Assembly: GCF_021390495.1 (NCBI RefSeq)
Contig: NZ_JAJEJP010000002.1
Coordinates: 620,001-684,000, forward strand
Origin: Paraburkholderia sp. ZP32-5
Lineage (GTDB): Bacteria > Pseudomonadota > Gammaproteobacteria > Burkholderiales > Burkholderiaceae
Length of the DNA stretch: 64,000 bases
Reading direction: 5' to 3'
Of this stretch, positions 16,733 through 25,374 are shown in pieces (position 1 is the first letter of the stretch; every line of letters begins with the position of its first letter). The notes beneath the pieces were generated by a model. The model was not told the origin of the DNA, did not search any database, and worked only from the letters and a program-made list of their open reading frames with translations. The translations under genes and the position numbers were made by a program.

Positions 16733-16870
16733 ATGGTAGACGTCGATGAGCAATTCAAGCATCCCCAGCCCGTGAAGCACAGCGACAACGAAAAGAGCAA
16801 GCTGCCGCAGCGCGAAGACGATCAGCAGAAGCCGAGGAAGAAACCGGAGGGCGAGCCGCCGGTTGAATGA
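16733..16870 (+). CDS. small highly charged hydrophilic protein (45 aa)
   Basis: The 45-residue product (MVDVDEQFKHPQPVKHSDNE, then a Lys/Gln/Glu/Pro-rich tail) has a clear GGAGG site six bases before the ATG. Dyad site C lies upstream. It has no Cys, no hydrophobic segment and is probably disordered. No family was recognised. Confidence 0.65.
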   Translation: MVDVDEQFKHPQPVKHSDNEKSKLPQREDDQQKPRKKPEGEPPVE

Positions 16871-17127
16871 GGCGGGGCGGCGGTTGGCGATTTGCCCGGT
16901 TTGAATGATCGGCCATGATCCCGAGCGATGCATCGATTGGCGCAGCGGCTTCGTTGTGCGCGAGATCAAATTAGATAGGGGCGGAACGTGCCGGCGTGGA
17001 TTTCCCGTTAAGCGGTCGACGCGGTACAGCACTTGCTACTCGCCTGATTAATTTTTGTCGCAGGCTGCCACGCATGTCCCGAATCCCGTCGACCTGTCAC
17101 AGATGGAGTGCCCGAGAGGTTAAGCTA

Positions 17128-17541
17128 TTGCATGAAGTGCCACGCGTCCTTGTCGTCGATGACAACGAAAACGCGGCCGAAGCGCTTGCCACCTTCCTTT
17201 CCTTTGAAGGGGTCGAAGCGCGGGCCGCGACCGGCTTTGCTCAGGCGCTGCGCTGCGTGAAAGACTGGGTGCCCGACATCGTCGTGCTCGACATCATGAT
17301 GCCGGAGCACGACGGCTACGAAACCGCGAGCGCGCTGCGCGGCTATCTGCCGACGCAAAGCCTCGGCATCGTCGCGTTTACGTCGCTCGATGAGCATCAC
17401 GTGAAGGAAACCGGCCGGAGCCCGCATAACTTCGATGGCTATTGCCAGAAGGGCACGACGCCGATTGCGCTGCTCGCGCTGATACGGGAGATTTGCGCGG
17501 ACAAGGGGGGCGGACCCCAGCCGAGGTGGATCGCGCACTGA
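17128..17541 (+). CDS. single-domain response regulator (CheY-like receiver)
   Basis: The roughly 137-residue protein is one receiver domain: acidic pair in VVDDNEN, phospho-accepting Asp in VVLDIMMPEHDGYE, Thr in VAFTSLD and Lys in YCQKGTTP. No output domain or neighbouring histidine kinase is present. The TTG at 17128 follows GAGAGG by eight bases; an ATG at 17074 would add an unconserved leader with a weak site. The partner kinase is unknown. Confidence 0.82.
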   Translation: MHEVPRVLVVDDNENAAEALATFLSFEGVEARAATGFAQALRCVKDWVPDIVVLDIMMPEHDGYETASALRGYLPTQSLGIVAFTSLDEHHVKETGRSPHNFDGYCQKGTTPIALLALIREICADKGGGPQPRWIAH

Positions 17542-17591
17542 TTTGCAACGCCAGCGATCCGATTCGCCAAAAAGCGCGCATCGATAAAAAA

Positions 17592-17623
17592 GCGGCGGCG
17601 TGGAGTTCGTTCCACACCGCCGC
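17592..17623 (-). terminator. terminator of the DUF4410 gene
   Basis: GCGGCGGCGTGGA pairs with TCCACACCGCCGC (one mismatch) over a 6-base loop. On the minus strand it is followed by a run of T, as expected downstream of the DUF4410 gene. It may also stop the convergent receiver gene. Confidence 0.65.
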
Positions 17624-17668
17624 GTAAAACCGCGCTATCTACCTGCTGCCTATCGCTACTGACCGCGT

Positions 17669-18457
17669 TCAGCTTTTCTGCGCAGTCGAAATCCAGCCAT
17701 TCTCAACGCCCATCTGCGAGATCTGTTTCGCGACCGCATCGCCGAGATGTTTCGCATCGGCCGATACACCGGCGCGTTTCGTTTCGCTGACGCCGTGCAG
17801 ACCCGCGCCCGCCGCCGCGGCGGTCGCGACCGTGCCGGCCGCCGCGCCCACGCCCGCGGTTTCAACGACGCCCGGCATCTTGCCGCTGTCCGCATTGGCG
17901 TTGAAGCTTTGCACGACACGCGGCTCGCCGCCGGCCGGCTTGTAGAGGATCTGCACCGACGTCGTCACTTCGCTCTTGCCCGCGCCGAAGCCGATCAGCA
18001 TGCGGCGGCGGCGGTTACCGGAGTCGATCGTCTGGAAGCTGCCTTGCACGAGCAGCACGTTCTGGTCGGCGGGCACCGGCGCATCGGTGCGCACCGCGTG
18101 CAGACCTTGCGCCTGCAACTTCTTGACGATTTCGTCGGCGACCTGTTCGCGGACTGCGTCGGCGTCGGCAACCTGCTGCTGCGCGTCGGACGAACCCGAC
18201 ATCTGCGTTTTCAGCTTCTGCAGCATGCCGCTATCGAGCTTGACCTGCTGCGGATCGGCCGCGAACGTGTACACGTAGATCGTGTCCGGATGCATCGTCG
18301 ACTGTACGCCTGCCTGCATCGTCGCCGGTGTGTTCGCCGCGCTCATATTCGTGACGCTGGCGCCGGCGCAGCCGCTCAACAGCGCGCTGCCGCAAACAAG
18401 CGCGGTACCGATAAAACGGGTGGCGTTCTTTTGGATGAAGTTCACTGAAGTCAACAT
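17669..18457 (-). CDS. DUF4410 family lipoprotein
   Basis: The 262-residue protein begins with a lipoprotein signal peptide (GTALVCGSALLSGCAG, lipobox LSGC). The mature region has the DUF4410 pattern: YVYTFAADPQQVKLDSGML, a central LVQGSFQTIDSGNRRRRMLIGFG, and VTTSVQILYKPAGGEPR. The function is unknown; it is predicted to sit at the outer membrane. AGGA lies before the ATG at 18457. Confidence 0.85.
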   Translation of the reverse strand: MLTSVNFIQKNATRFIGTALVCGSALLSGCAGASVTNMSAANTPATMQAGVQSTMHPDTIYVYTFAADPQQVKLDSGMLQKLKTQMSGSSDAQQQVADADAVREQVADEIVKKLQAQGLHAVRTDAPVPADQNVLLVQGSFQTIDSGNRRRRMLIGFGAGKSEVTTSVQILYKPAGGEPRVVQSFNANADSGKMPGVVETAGVGAAAGTVATAAAAGAGLHGVSETKRAGVSADAKHLGDAVAKQISQMGVENGWISTAQKS

Positions 18458-18748
18458 GATGATCCTGTCGTCGGCACGCGGTGCCAGTAGTCGCGAAGCC
18501 ATCCGCCGATGATCGGGCAACCGTGTGATCTTCGATCATCGGCGAACGTATTCGCACGTGAAGCACCTTGATCTCATGCGTCGTTTGATTCGTAACGCAC
18601 CGGCAGCGAACGAAGTATCGTCGAGTCGCCTGGGGAACTCCATTCAACAATTATTTCGCGCGATGTCACGATGAAATGAGGCCCGCGCGGCGGCCTTCGC
18701 GGCGCGGTACGACGCGAAAAAAAGTACGTCCGGCAAGGGGGAATACGT

Positions 18749-18832
18749 TCAGTTCAAGGCGAGCTTGATGATGCAGCAGAGGACAAACACGAGCAGAGCG
18801 GCGGCAATGGCCATGTCCAGCGGATAGCGCAT
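18749..18832 (-). CDS. possible 27-residue single-helix membrane protein
   Basis: A short frame reads MRYPLDMAIAAALLVFVLCC and then IIKLALN, which is nearly all one membrane helix. A GTGAAGGA stretch touches the ATG, so the ribosome binding site is poorly spaced. It may be a genuine small protein, but the evidence is only composition and position. Confidence 0.35.
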   Translation of the reverse strand: MRYPLDMAIAAALLVFVLCCIIKLALN

Positions 18833-19060
18833 TCCTTCACCCTGCACTGATGTTGCGGTGCTCCTATCCTAATCACCTGACGGAAGATGAAAAGCGCCAG
18901 TGAAGCGGCAATGTGGGACAGCCAACGTAGGCCGCCAAAGCCACGCCGGGCGGGGTTTTGGGAGCGCTTCCAGAGCTGGCGCGTACCGCGCGCCCGCTGG
19001 CGCAACGCAGCCGGATAGCGCATCATTGACCCCGTTATTCAACCGCAAGGAGGATCTCGC

Positions 19061-19486
19061 ATGGACCGACCTGAAGCCGCCAATCCGTTTGGCGATCTCA
19101 CCAAAATGCTGGAGCAGTTCAAGCTCCCGGGCTTCGACGTGCCGGCCATCATGGAAGCGCGCCGTAAGGACATGGAAGCACTGGTTCAGGCGAACCAGAC
19201 GGCTTTCCAGGGCATGCAGTCGCTCGCGCAGAAGCAGGCCGACATGCTGCGCTCCACGCTCAACGAGCTGCAGGCGATAACGACACAACTGGCGGCGGCC
19301 GGTACAACACCGTCGACGAAAACCGCCGAGCTGATCCAGCAGAGTCTGCACAAATCGCTGGCCGATATGCAGCAGCTCGCGCAAGCCGCGTATCAATCGC
19401 AAGCGGAGTCGTATGCGGTCATCGCGAAACGCGTAGAGGAAAACGTGCAGGAGTTGAAATCGCTTCTGGATCAGCAGAAGAAGTAA
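19061..19486 (+). CDS. phasin family protein
   Basis: The 141-residue protein matches the phasin family of PHA granule-associated proteins: NPFGDLTKMLEQFKLPGFDV, then KDMEALVQANQTAFQGMQSL, then long amphipathic helices. AAGGAGG precedes the ATG. It stands alone; no PHA synthase is nearby. Confidence 0.85.
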   Translation: MDRPEAANPFGDLTKMLEQFKLPGFDVPAIMEARRKDMEALVQANQTAFQGMQSLAQKQADMLRSTLNELQAITTQLAAAGTTPSTKTAELIQQSLHKSLADMQQLAQAAYQSQAESYAVIAKRVEENVQELKSLLDQQKK

Positions 19487-19511
19487 CAGCGCGCTTGCGT
19501 CTGGACAATCG

Positions 19512-19551
19512 ATGCCGCGGACAACCCACCGGTTCTCCGCGGTATTTTTTT
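19512..19551 (+). terminator. phasin gene terminator
   Basis: ATGCCGCGG (19512-19520) pairs with CCGCGGTAT (19537-19545), with one G-T wobble, and is followed by a run of T to 19551. Confidence 0.6.
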
Positions 19552-20003
19552 CAATTTCAGAAGCCGCGCGCAATGCGTTCGTAGTCAGAGGAATAAACGC
19601 GCCGGATCGCTATTTTTCGGCAGTTGCTTACATCGCGCGAATGATCCGTGAAGCGTTCGTATTTTTTACGCGACTCATTGACGTTTTTTCCCGTCGCACC
19701 GCGTTAAATATCTTCCGAAGTAGAAAGAGACGCCAAGCCATTGTCAGCTAAAGGTTTAACGTTCTTTTCACCTGCCAAATCCAGCAGCGTTCAGCGACGT
19801 CACCGCGTTCAAGTACTTAAATCACAGCGCAAACGATTGGCGCGCGGCGCGTCCTACCGCTAAAGTTTCGTCCCGTTCATCCGTAGACGCATTCACGCAG
19901 CCCGACCCGCATCGACGCAACGCGCTTTGTCCGGCCGGCTGCGTCCACTTTTAGTTTCGCGTTTTGCGATCGGTTCGATCCGCGTCGCAGGCGTTTCACC
20001 TCG
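19552..20003. other. gene-poor intergenic region
   Basis: About 450 bases lie between the phasin terminator and the DUF2844 gene. The 79-residue frame starting at 19512 has no ribosome site and unlikely composition. I see no gene, repeat or clear dyad; the region presumably holds the promoter for the DUF2844/DUF3443 pair. Confidence 0.5.
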
Positions 20004-20015
20004 AAGGGACATCTG

Positions 20016-20474
20016 TTGAAACCGATGCTTGTTACCCGCATTGCGTGCGCAATGCTCGGGGCGAGCTGCGCGTTGCCGCTCGCCGCGCACGCGACGCTCG
20101 GCCAGAACGCCAGCACTATCGACAGCGATCAGTCGCGGCTCCATGCAGTGGCTCGCGCGGCGACTACGCAGCATGCGTATTCGGTGCATCGGCTGACGCT
20201 GCCGTCCGGCACACAGGTGCGCGAGTACGTGGCGGCCAATGGCATCGTATTCGGCGTCGCGTGGGACGGTCCGACGCTGCCCGACCTGAAGGCGATGCTC
20301 GGCGCTTCCTTCGATACCTACGTCGCCGCGAACGCAACCCGGCGCGGCGCGCCGCTCGCGGTGTCGAACGGCGATCTGGTGGTGTTCTCGAGCGGTCATC
20401 TGCGCGCGTTCACCGGCTACGCGTATTTGCCGCGCGCGGTGCCCGCGGGCGTCGACGTCAGCGTCATCCAGTAA
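20016..20474 (+). CDS. DUF2844 domain exported protein
   Basis: The 152-residue product has a signal peptide (ACAMLGASCALPLAAHA) and the DUF2844 pattern (LHRLTLPSG-type strand: YSVHRLTLPSGTQVREYV, then GIVFGVAWDGPTLPDLKAML). The TTG at 20016 has AAGGGA six bases upstream, better than ATG 20025. It is 11 bases upstream of a DUF3443 gene; the two families commonly occur together. The function is unknown. Confidence 0.85.
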   Translation: MKPMLVTRIACAMLGASCALPLAAHATLGQNASTIDSDQSRLHAVARAATTQHAYSVHRLTLPSGTQVREYVAANGIVFGVAWDGPTLPDLKAMLGASFDTYVAANATRRGAPLAVSNGDLVVFSSGHLRAFTGYAYLPRAVPAGVDVSVIQ

Positions 20475-20485
20475 CGGGGCGAAGC

Positions 20486-21775
20486 ATGCGATCCAGGTCT
20501 TCGTGGATGACTCTGCTGGGCGCGACGCCGCTCGTGATTCTGGCGCTGCTGGTCAGCGCGTGCGGTGGCGGGGGTGGCGGCTCCAGCGGCGCGAGCCCGA
20601 CCGCCAATTCGAGCAGCGGCTCGACTAGTTCGGCGGCCGGCCCGGGCGTCACCAACGCGTCGCCGTCGCAGCAGGCGCTGGCCGCGAACGCGGTGCGTGT
20701 GACGGTCGATTCGGGCGTGAGCAATGTGCCGAACATGCCGTTCGTCAGCATCACGATCTGCGCGCCCGGCACGAACAACTGCCAGACGATCGATCACGTG
20801 CTCGTCGATACCGGCTCATGGGGCCTGCGCATATTTGCGTCGCAATTGCCCGCGTCGATGAACCTGCCGCAGCAGAAGGACGGCTCCGGTAATCTCGTCG
20901 CCGAATGCATGCAGTTTTTCGACGGCTATACATGGGGTTCGGTAAAGCTCGCCGACATGCAGATTGGCGGCGAGAAAGCCACGTCGTTGCCGATCCAGGT
21001 GATCGACCCGGCTTACGCGTCGCTGCCCACCGATTGCGCGGCTATCGGCGCGGCGCGCAACACGCCGGCCGCATTGCAGGCGAACGGCATTCTCGGCATC
21101 GGCGTGTTCAAGCACGACTGCGGCTCCAACTGCGCGCAGCAGGCGATTCCCGCGACGTACTACGGTTGCGGCGGCGCGAACTGTACGTCGATTCCGCTTG
21201 CCGAGCAGTATCAGGTCGCCAATCCGGTGCCGTACTTTACGACCGACAACAACGGCTCGTTTCTGAGCCTGCCGACGGTTTCCGGCGGCGCGCCTTCGGT
21301 GTCGGGGCAACTCGTATTCGGTATCGGCACGCAGAGCAACAATGGGCTCGGCAATGCGCAGGTGATCGGCGTGAGTCCGTCGAACGGCACGTTCACGACC
21401 GTGCAGAACGGCACGACGTACACGCACAGTATTCTCGACAGCGGTTCGACGGGTGTGTTCTTTCAGACCACGCTGATGCCGGCCTGCGCGAATCCGAACG
21501 GTGCGTATTACTGTCCGGTGTCGATGCAGCAGTTGAGCGCGATGATCGAGGGCGTGAATGGCGCGACGAGTTCGGTGACGTTCAGCGTCGGCAATGCGGC
21601 GTCGATTGCGCAGACGTATGGCGGCGATGCGGCGTTGCCGCTGCTCGCCGGGCCGGCGTTCGTGACGTCGGCCGTGTTCGACTGGGGACTGCCGTTCTTC
21701 TATGGCCGCAATGTGTATGCGGCGATCGAGCAGCAGTCGACGCCGGGTGGTACTGGGCCTTATGTCGCGTATTGA
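20486..21775 (+). CDS. DUF3443 family lipoprotein
   Basis: The 429-residue protein has a lipoprotein signal (LALLVSACGGGGG, lipobox VSAC) and a Ser/Gly linker. The DUF3443 body includes NVPNMPFVSITICAPGTNN, DHVLVDTGSWGLRIF and HSILDSGSTGVFFQTTLMP. The two D-T/S-G motifs resemble the paired catalytic motifs of aspartic proteases. It pairs with the DUF2844 gene upstream. The function is unknown. Confidence 0.85.
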   Translation: MRSRSSWMTLLGATPLVILALLVSACGGGGGGSSGASPTANSSSGSTSSAAGPGVTNASPSQQALAANAVRVTVDSGVSNVPNMPFVSITICAPGTNNCQTIDHVLVDTGSWGLRIFASQLPASMNLPQQKDGSGNLVAECMQFFDGYTWGSVKLADMQIGGEKATSLPIQVIDPAYASLPTDCAAIGAARNTPAALQANGILGIGVFKHDCGSNCAQQAIPATYYGCGGANCTSIPLAEQYQVANPVPYFTTDNNGSFLSLPTVSGGAPSVSGQLVFGIGTQSNNGLGNAQVIGVSPSNGTFTTVQNGTTYTHSILDSGSTGVFFQTTLMPACANPNGAYYCPVSMQQLSAMIEGVNGATSSVTFSVGNAASIAQTYGGDAALPLLAGPAFVTSAVFDWGLPFFYGRNVYAAIEQQSTPGGTGPYVAY

Positions 21776-21805
21776 GTGTGAGTGGGTGGTGCAAGACTGA
21801 GAAAC

Positions 21806-21833
21806 ACCCGCTACCGGTTATCGGGTAGCGGGG
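21806..21833. terminator. hairpin between DUF3443 gene and narK
   Basis: CCCGCTACC (21807-21815) pairs with GGTAGCGGG (21824-21832) over an 8-base loop, between two convergent genes. No T run follows, so it may act as a weak terminator. Confidence 0.45.
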
Positions 21834-21848
21834 TTCCACCGGCCGGCG

Positions 21849-23123
21849 CTAACGCACAACTTCTCCCACAACCGGCGTACGTTTCACTTCCGATAGATAA
21901 ATCAAAATCAGCGACACCCAGACGATGCCGTAAAGAAACATAAAGCACGTCGAGCGGATCTTGAACAGGTCGAGCAGTATGCCGAACAGAATCGGCAGCA
22001 GAAAGCCGCCCAGTCCGCCCGCGAGGCCGACGATGCCGGTCACCACACCCATGTTGTCGGCGAAATCATCGGCGACGTATTTGAATGTCGACGCCATGCC
22101 GAATGCAAACACGCCACCCAGTATGAAACTCAGCAGCACGAACGCGATCAGCGTCACGCGAATGTGCAGCGTCAGCGTGCCGTCTATCGTGTGAATGACG
22201 AAATCAGTGGGCGGATACGACAGCAGAAACAGGCATATCCACGCGACCCACAAGCCCCACCACGTGACGCTGTGCGCGCCGAAACGGTCGGCCAGTCCGC
22301 CGCCCACCGCACGCAGTATCGCGCCCGGCAGCGAAAAGCCGGCAGCGAAAGCGGACGCCATCACCAGCGACATCCCGTATTCGGCCTTCAGATACTGCGG
22401 TATCCACAGCGAGAGCGCGGTGAAGCCGCCGAACGTGATTGAGTAGTACTGGCATAGACGCCATACATGCGGATTGCGCAGCACCTTGAATGAATCAAAC
22501 AACGAGCCCTGGTTTTTGCCGGCGCCGGGATCGCGCGCTGACGCGAACCAGAAGATCACGGCAGTCACCAGCAGCGCGATCGCATAGACGCGCGGCACGA
22601 AGCGCCAGCCATAAGCGGCCTGCAACGACGGCGTGACGAACAGATTCACCGCCGCGCCGACCGTACCCGCGCCGAAAAAGCCCATCGCGAAGCCGCGCCG
22701 TTCAGGCGGAAAGAAACGCGCGACATACGGCGTGCCTACCGCGAACGACGCGCCCACGCAGCCAAGAAAAAGCCCGATCAACAGAAACTGCCACAACGCG
22801 TTGGCATAGCTGACGATATAAACCGGGATCGCGCAGACGACCAGCAGCGCCGTCATCACGATGCGTCCGCCGAAACGGTCGGTCCACAAGCCGAGCGGCA
22901 GACGCATCAATGCACCCGTCAGAACGGGTGTCGAGGTCAGCAGGCCGAATTCGGTGCTGTTCAGTTGCAGATCCTCGCGCAACTGGACGCCGAGCACGCC
23001 GAACATCATCCACACGACGAAGCAGACCAGAAACGCGAGCGTGCTCGCCAGCAGTACCGACCACGCCTGCGCGGTGACACCGGGCGTCGCGCCCGGATTG
23101 TTCATGCCGCTTTGGACGCTCAT
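21849..23123 (-). CDS. narK: NarK-type nitrate/nitrite MFS transporter
   Basis: The 424-residue protein has about 12 helices and the NarK signatures GFFGAGTVGAAVNLFVTP and VTGIVGLAGGLGGFLLPILF. It would bring nitrate in or exchange it for nitrite for the reductase encoded upstream. It is the last gene of the nar operon, 13 bases after the parvulin gene. Confidence 0.92.
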   Translation of the reverse strand: MSVQSGMNNPGATPGVTAQAWSVLLASTLAFLVCFVVWMMFGVLGVQLREDLQLNSTEFGLLTSTPVLTGALMRLPLGLWTDRFGGRIVMTALLVVCAIPVYIVSYANALWQFLLIGLFLGCVGASFAVGTPYVARFFPPERRGFAMGFFGAGTVGAAVNLFVTPSLQAAYGWRFVPRVYAIALLVTAVIFWFASARDPGAGKNQGSLFDSFKVLRNPHVWRLCQYYSITFGGFTALSLWIPQYLKAEYGMSLVMASAFAAGFSLPGAILRAVGGGLADRFGAHSVTWWGLWVAWICLFLLSYPPTDFVIHTIDGTLTLHIRVTLIAFVLLSFILGGVFAFGMASTFKYVADDFADNMGVVTGIVGLAGGLGGFLLPILFGILLDLFKIRSTCFMFLYGIVWVSLILIYLSEVKRTPVVGEVVR

Positions 23124-23136
23124 AATTTTCCCTCGT

Positions 23137-23928
23137 TTATTGAACCAGCGGGCCGTTGACTTCGCCCAGAACCGCGCCTTCGATTCGCGCCCGCGAGGCC
23201 AGCACGTTCACATACTGCTGGATCGCCTTATGGCGCACACGCTCGCCGAGAAAGCGGGCGATATCGGCTTCGACCGATTCGAATGGAAGCCGCTCGCCTT
23301 CGACTCGCCGATCGATACGCACGATATGAAAGCCGAAGCGCGTATTGACGAGCGCCGGCAGTACGCCGATGCCTTGCGTGTCGAACAGCGAACGTTCGAA
23401 TTCGGGCACGCTATCGCCGCGCAGCAACTGCCCGAGGCTGCCGCCGACTTTCGCCGAAGGACAGTTCGATAGCTCGCGCGCCGCGTCTTCGAATGTGTCC
23501 GGCGCACTGAGTACTTGTTGCAACGCGGTCTCGGCCTTGTGCCGCACCAGCGCGAGCGGCGCGCGATCGGTGACCGCGAAAAGAATGTGACTCGCGAATA
23601 CGATGTCGTTGTGTCTGAAGCTCGCGGGGTGGCTTTCGTAATAGCGCTCGCAGTCCGCGCGCGTCGCCGTCGGCACGTTCAGTTCGAGTTCGAGCAATGC
23701 GTCGAGCGATGCATCGTCGAGCGTGGTGCCGTCGGCGGTCAGCTTCAATTCGAGCGCGCGTTGCCGTAGCAATTCGCGGATCACGAGCGCATGTCGTGCG
23801 GCCATTTGCGGATCGGCGGCGTCCGCTTGATGCGCGATTTCATCGTCGATCGCGGCTGTTTCGATTGCGACGCCGTTCACGCTCAATGGGTGACCGCTGG
23901 CCAGCGCGCTCTGGTCGATCGTGCTCAT
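23137..23928 (-). CDS. parvulin-type peptidyl-prolyl isomerase (cytoplasmic, in nar operon)
   Basis: The 263-residue protein has no signal peptide. An N-terminal helical region is followed by a parvulin domain (about residues 110-215): FASHILFAVTDR, NCPSAKVGGSLGQLLRGDSV, and FGFHIVRIDRR. NifM-like cytoplasmic parvulins occur in nitrate reductase operons and may help the reductase fold. It lies 12 bases after narI. Confidence 0.85.
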   Translation of the reverse strand: MSTIDQSALASGHPLSVNGVAIETAAIDDEIAHQADAADPQMAARHALVIRELLRQRALELKLTADGTTLDDASLDALLELELNVPTATRADCERYYESHPASFRHNDIVFASHILFAVTDRAPLALVRHKAETALQQVLSAPDTFEDAARELSNCPSAKVGGSLGQLLRGDSVPEFERSLFDTQGIGVLPALVNTRFGFHIVRIDRRVEGERLPFESVEADIARFLGERVRHKAIQQYVNVLASRARIEGAVLGEVNGPLVQ

Positions 23929-23940
23929 TGCCAGTCCCCC

Positions 23941-24624
23941 TTAGCGCTTGCGCACGAGTTGATACGGACGGATCAGATAAGCCACCGACGCGAATCCGCT
24001 CCAGATATGCACCATCCGCGTGAACGGCGATACGAGGAAAATCGTGAAGCCGAGCGCGATATGGATCTGATAGGTAAGCGGCACACCGACTAGCAGCCCC
24101 GCGATATTCGGCCGGAACGTGACCACGCCTTTTACGTAGTCGGTCAGTTGCTCGAACATCACGCCGTCCATATGCCGCATCGACAGCACGACCGTGCCGA
24201 GCCCGAGTGCGAGCTGCGCCCACAGCATCAGCACGATGACGATATCGGACACGCGGCTATTGCGGCGGATGCGGACATCGCCGAGGCGGCGGTGAATCAG
24301 GATCGTCAGCCCGATGATCGCGACGATGCCCGCCGTGCCGCCCGCCACCATCGCGAGCAGCTGATGCATCGACGCCGAGATAAACGGCGCGACCAGCCAG
24401 TGCGGCGCGAGAAAGCCGACGAAATGACCGCCCACCACGATCAGGATGCCCCAGTGAAACAGATTGCTGCCGAGGCGCAACGCGCCGTGCCGCAGCATCT
24501 GCGACGAATCGCTTTTCCATGTGTATTGCTCGCGGTCGAAGCGCACGAGACTGCCGAGCAGCAGCACCGCGAGGCAGATATACGGGTAGATGCCGAACAC
24601 GAACTGATGGAAGTAGTCGCTCAT
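23941..24624 (-). CDS. narI: respiratory nitrate reductase gamma subunit
   Basis: The 227-residue membrane protein has five helices and the NarI b-type cytochrome pattern (FHQFVFGIYPYICLAVLLLG at the start; FLVSPFTRMVHIW near the end). It takes electrons from quinol and passes them to NarH. Its ATG overlaps the narJ stop by four bases. Confidence 0.95.
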   Translation of the reverse strand: MSDYFHQFVFGIYPYICLAVLLLGSLVRFDREQYTWKSDSSQMLRHGALRLGSNLFHWGILIVVGGHFVGFLAPHWLVAPFISASMHQLLAMVAGGTAGIVAIIGLTILIHRRLGDVRIRRNSRVSDIVIVLMLWAQLALGLGTVVLSMRHMDGVMFEQLTDYVKGVVTFRPNIAGLLVGVPLTYQIHIALGFTIFLVSPFTRMVHIWSGFASVAYLIRPYQLVRKR

Positions 24625-25373
24625 GACCTGTTCTCCCGAGTGGTACCGCGTCCCGCCGGCGATGGGGCGCCCGGACGGCTGTCGTAAAAGTGAATGGGCG
24701 CGCTTTCGCCGCTGATGGGCGTCGCGGCGCCGACGAAGCGCACCGGCTCGTCGGCCCAGGCGGCATCGAGCGCGCGATAGTCGGCGGCGGAGGGCGGCGA
24801 TTGCGCATCGTCCTCGTTCAGCGTGTCGGGTTTTTCGCCGCGGCCGAGCCCGGCGAGCGGCAACAGCGCACCGACGACAAAGCTGTACGGGCTGCCGCGT
24901 TTGGCGAGATGCGCGGTGATCGATTGCAGGATCTCGCCGGTTTCCGCGAGCAGATCGCGTGCTTCGCGCACGGGCAGACGCGACAGATATTCGAGGAACA
25001 CCGGCAGATAGTCGGGCAGTTCACCCGTGCCCAGATACAGGCCATGTTCTTCGTACATCCGCTTCAGATCGACCATGGCCTGGCCGCGATCGCGCGATTC
25101 GCCATGGACATGTTCGAACAGATAAAGCGAGGTGCCACGCCCGCGATCGAATAGCGCCACGTAGTTTTCCTGCAGCGTGAACAGATCGCGTTGCGCGCAA
25201 TAGTCGATGAACCGGTCGAGGCCGCCGCGCGCGTCGCGGGTCAGGCCGCGTTCGCCGTGCAGCAATTCTTGCGCTTCGGGCAATGCATCGAGCAGCGGCT
25301 GCTCCGGATAGCCGAGCAGCGCGCCCAGCACCGCATAGGTTGCGCCGGGCGGCGTGGCGTCACGAGAAGCCAT
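24621..25373 (-). CDS. narJ: nitrate reductase molybdenum cofactor assembly chaperone
   Basis: The 250-residue protein is a NarJ chaperone (YAVLGALLGYPEQPLLDALP; YLFEHVHGESRDRGQAMVDL; LPDYLPVFLEYLSRLP). It helps insert the molybdenum cofactor into NarG. The start at 25373 is one base after the narH stop; longer frames upstream overlap narH. The C-terminal 40 residues are less conserved. Confidence 0.93.
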   Translation of the reverse strand: MASRDATPPGATYAVLGALLGYPEQPLLDALPEAQELLHGERGLTRDARGGLDRFIDYCAQRDLFTLQENYVALFDRGRGTSLYLFEHVHGESRDRGQAMVDLKRMYEEHGLYLGTGELPDYLPVFLEYLSRLPVREARDLLAETGEILQSITAHLAKRGSPYSFVVGALLPLAGLGRGEKPDTLNEDDAQSPPSAADYRALDAAWADEPVRFVGAATPISGESAPIHFYDSRPGAPSPAGRGTTRENRS

Positions 25374-25374
25374 G

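Noticed and set aside
19512..19751. 79-residue frame after the phasin gene
   Set aside because: It starts inside the phasin terminator, has no ribosome site and no recognisable features.
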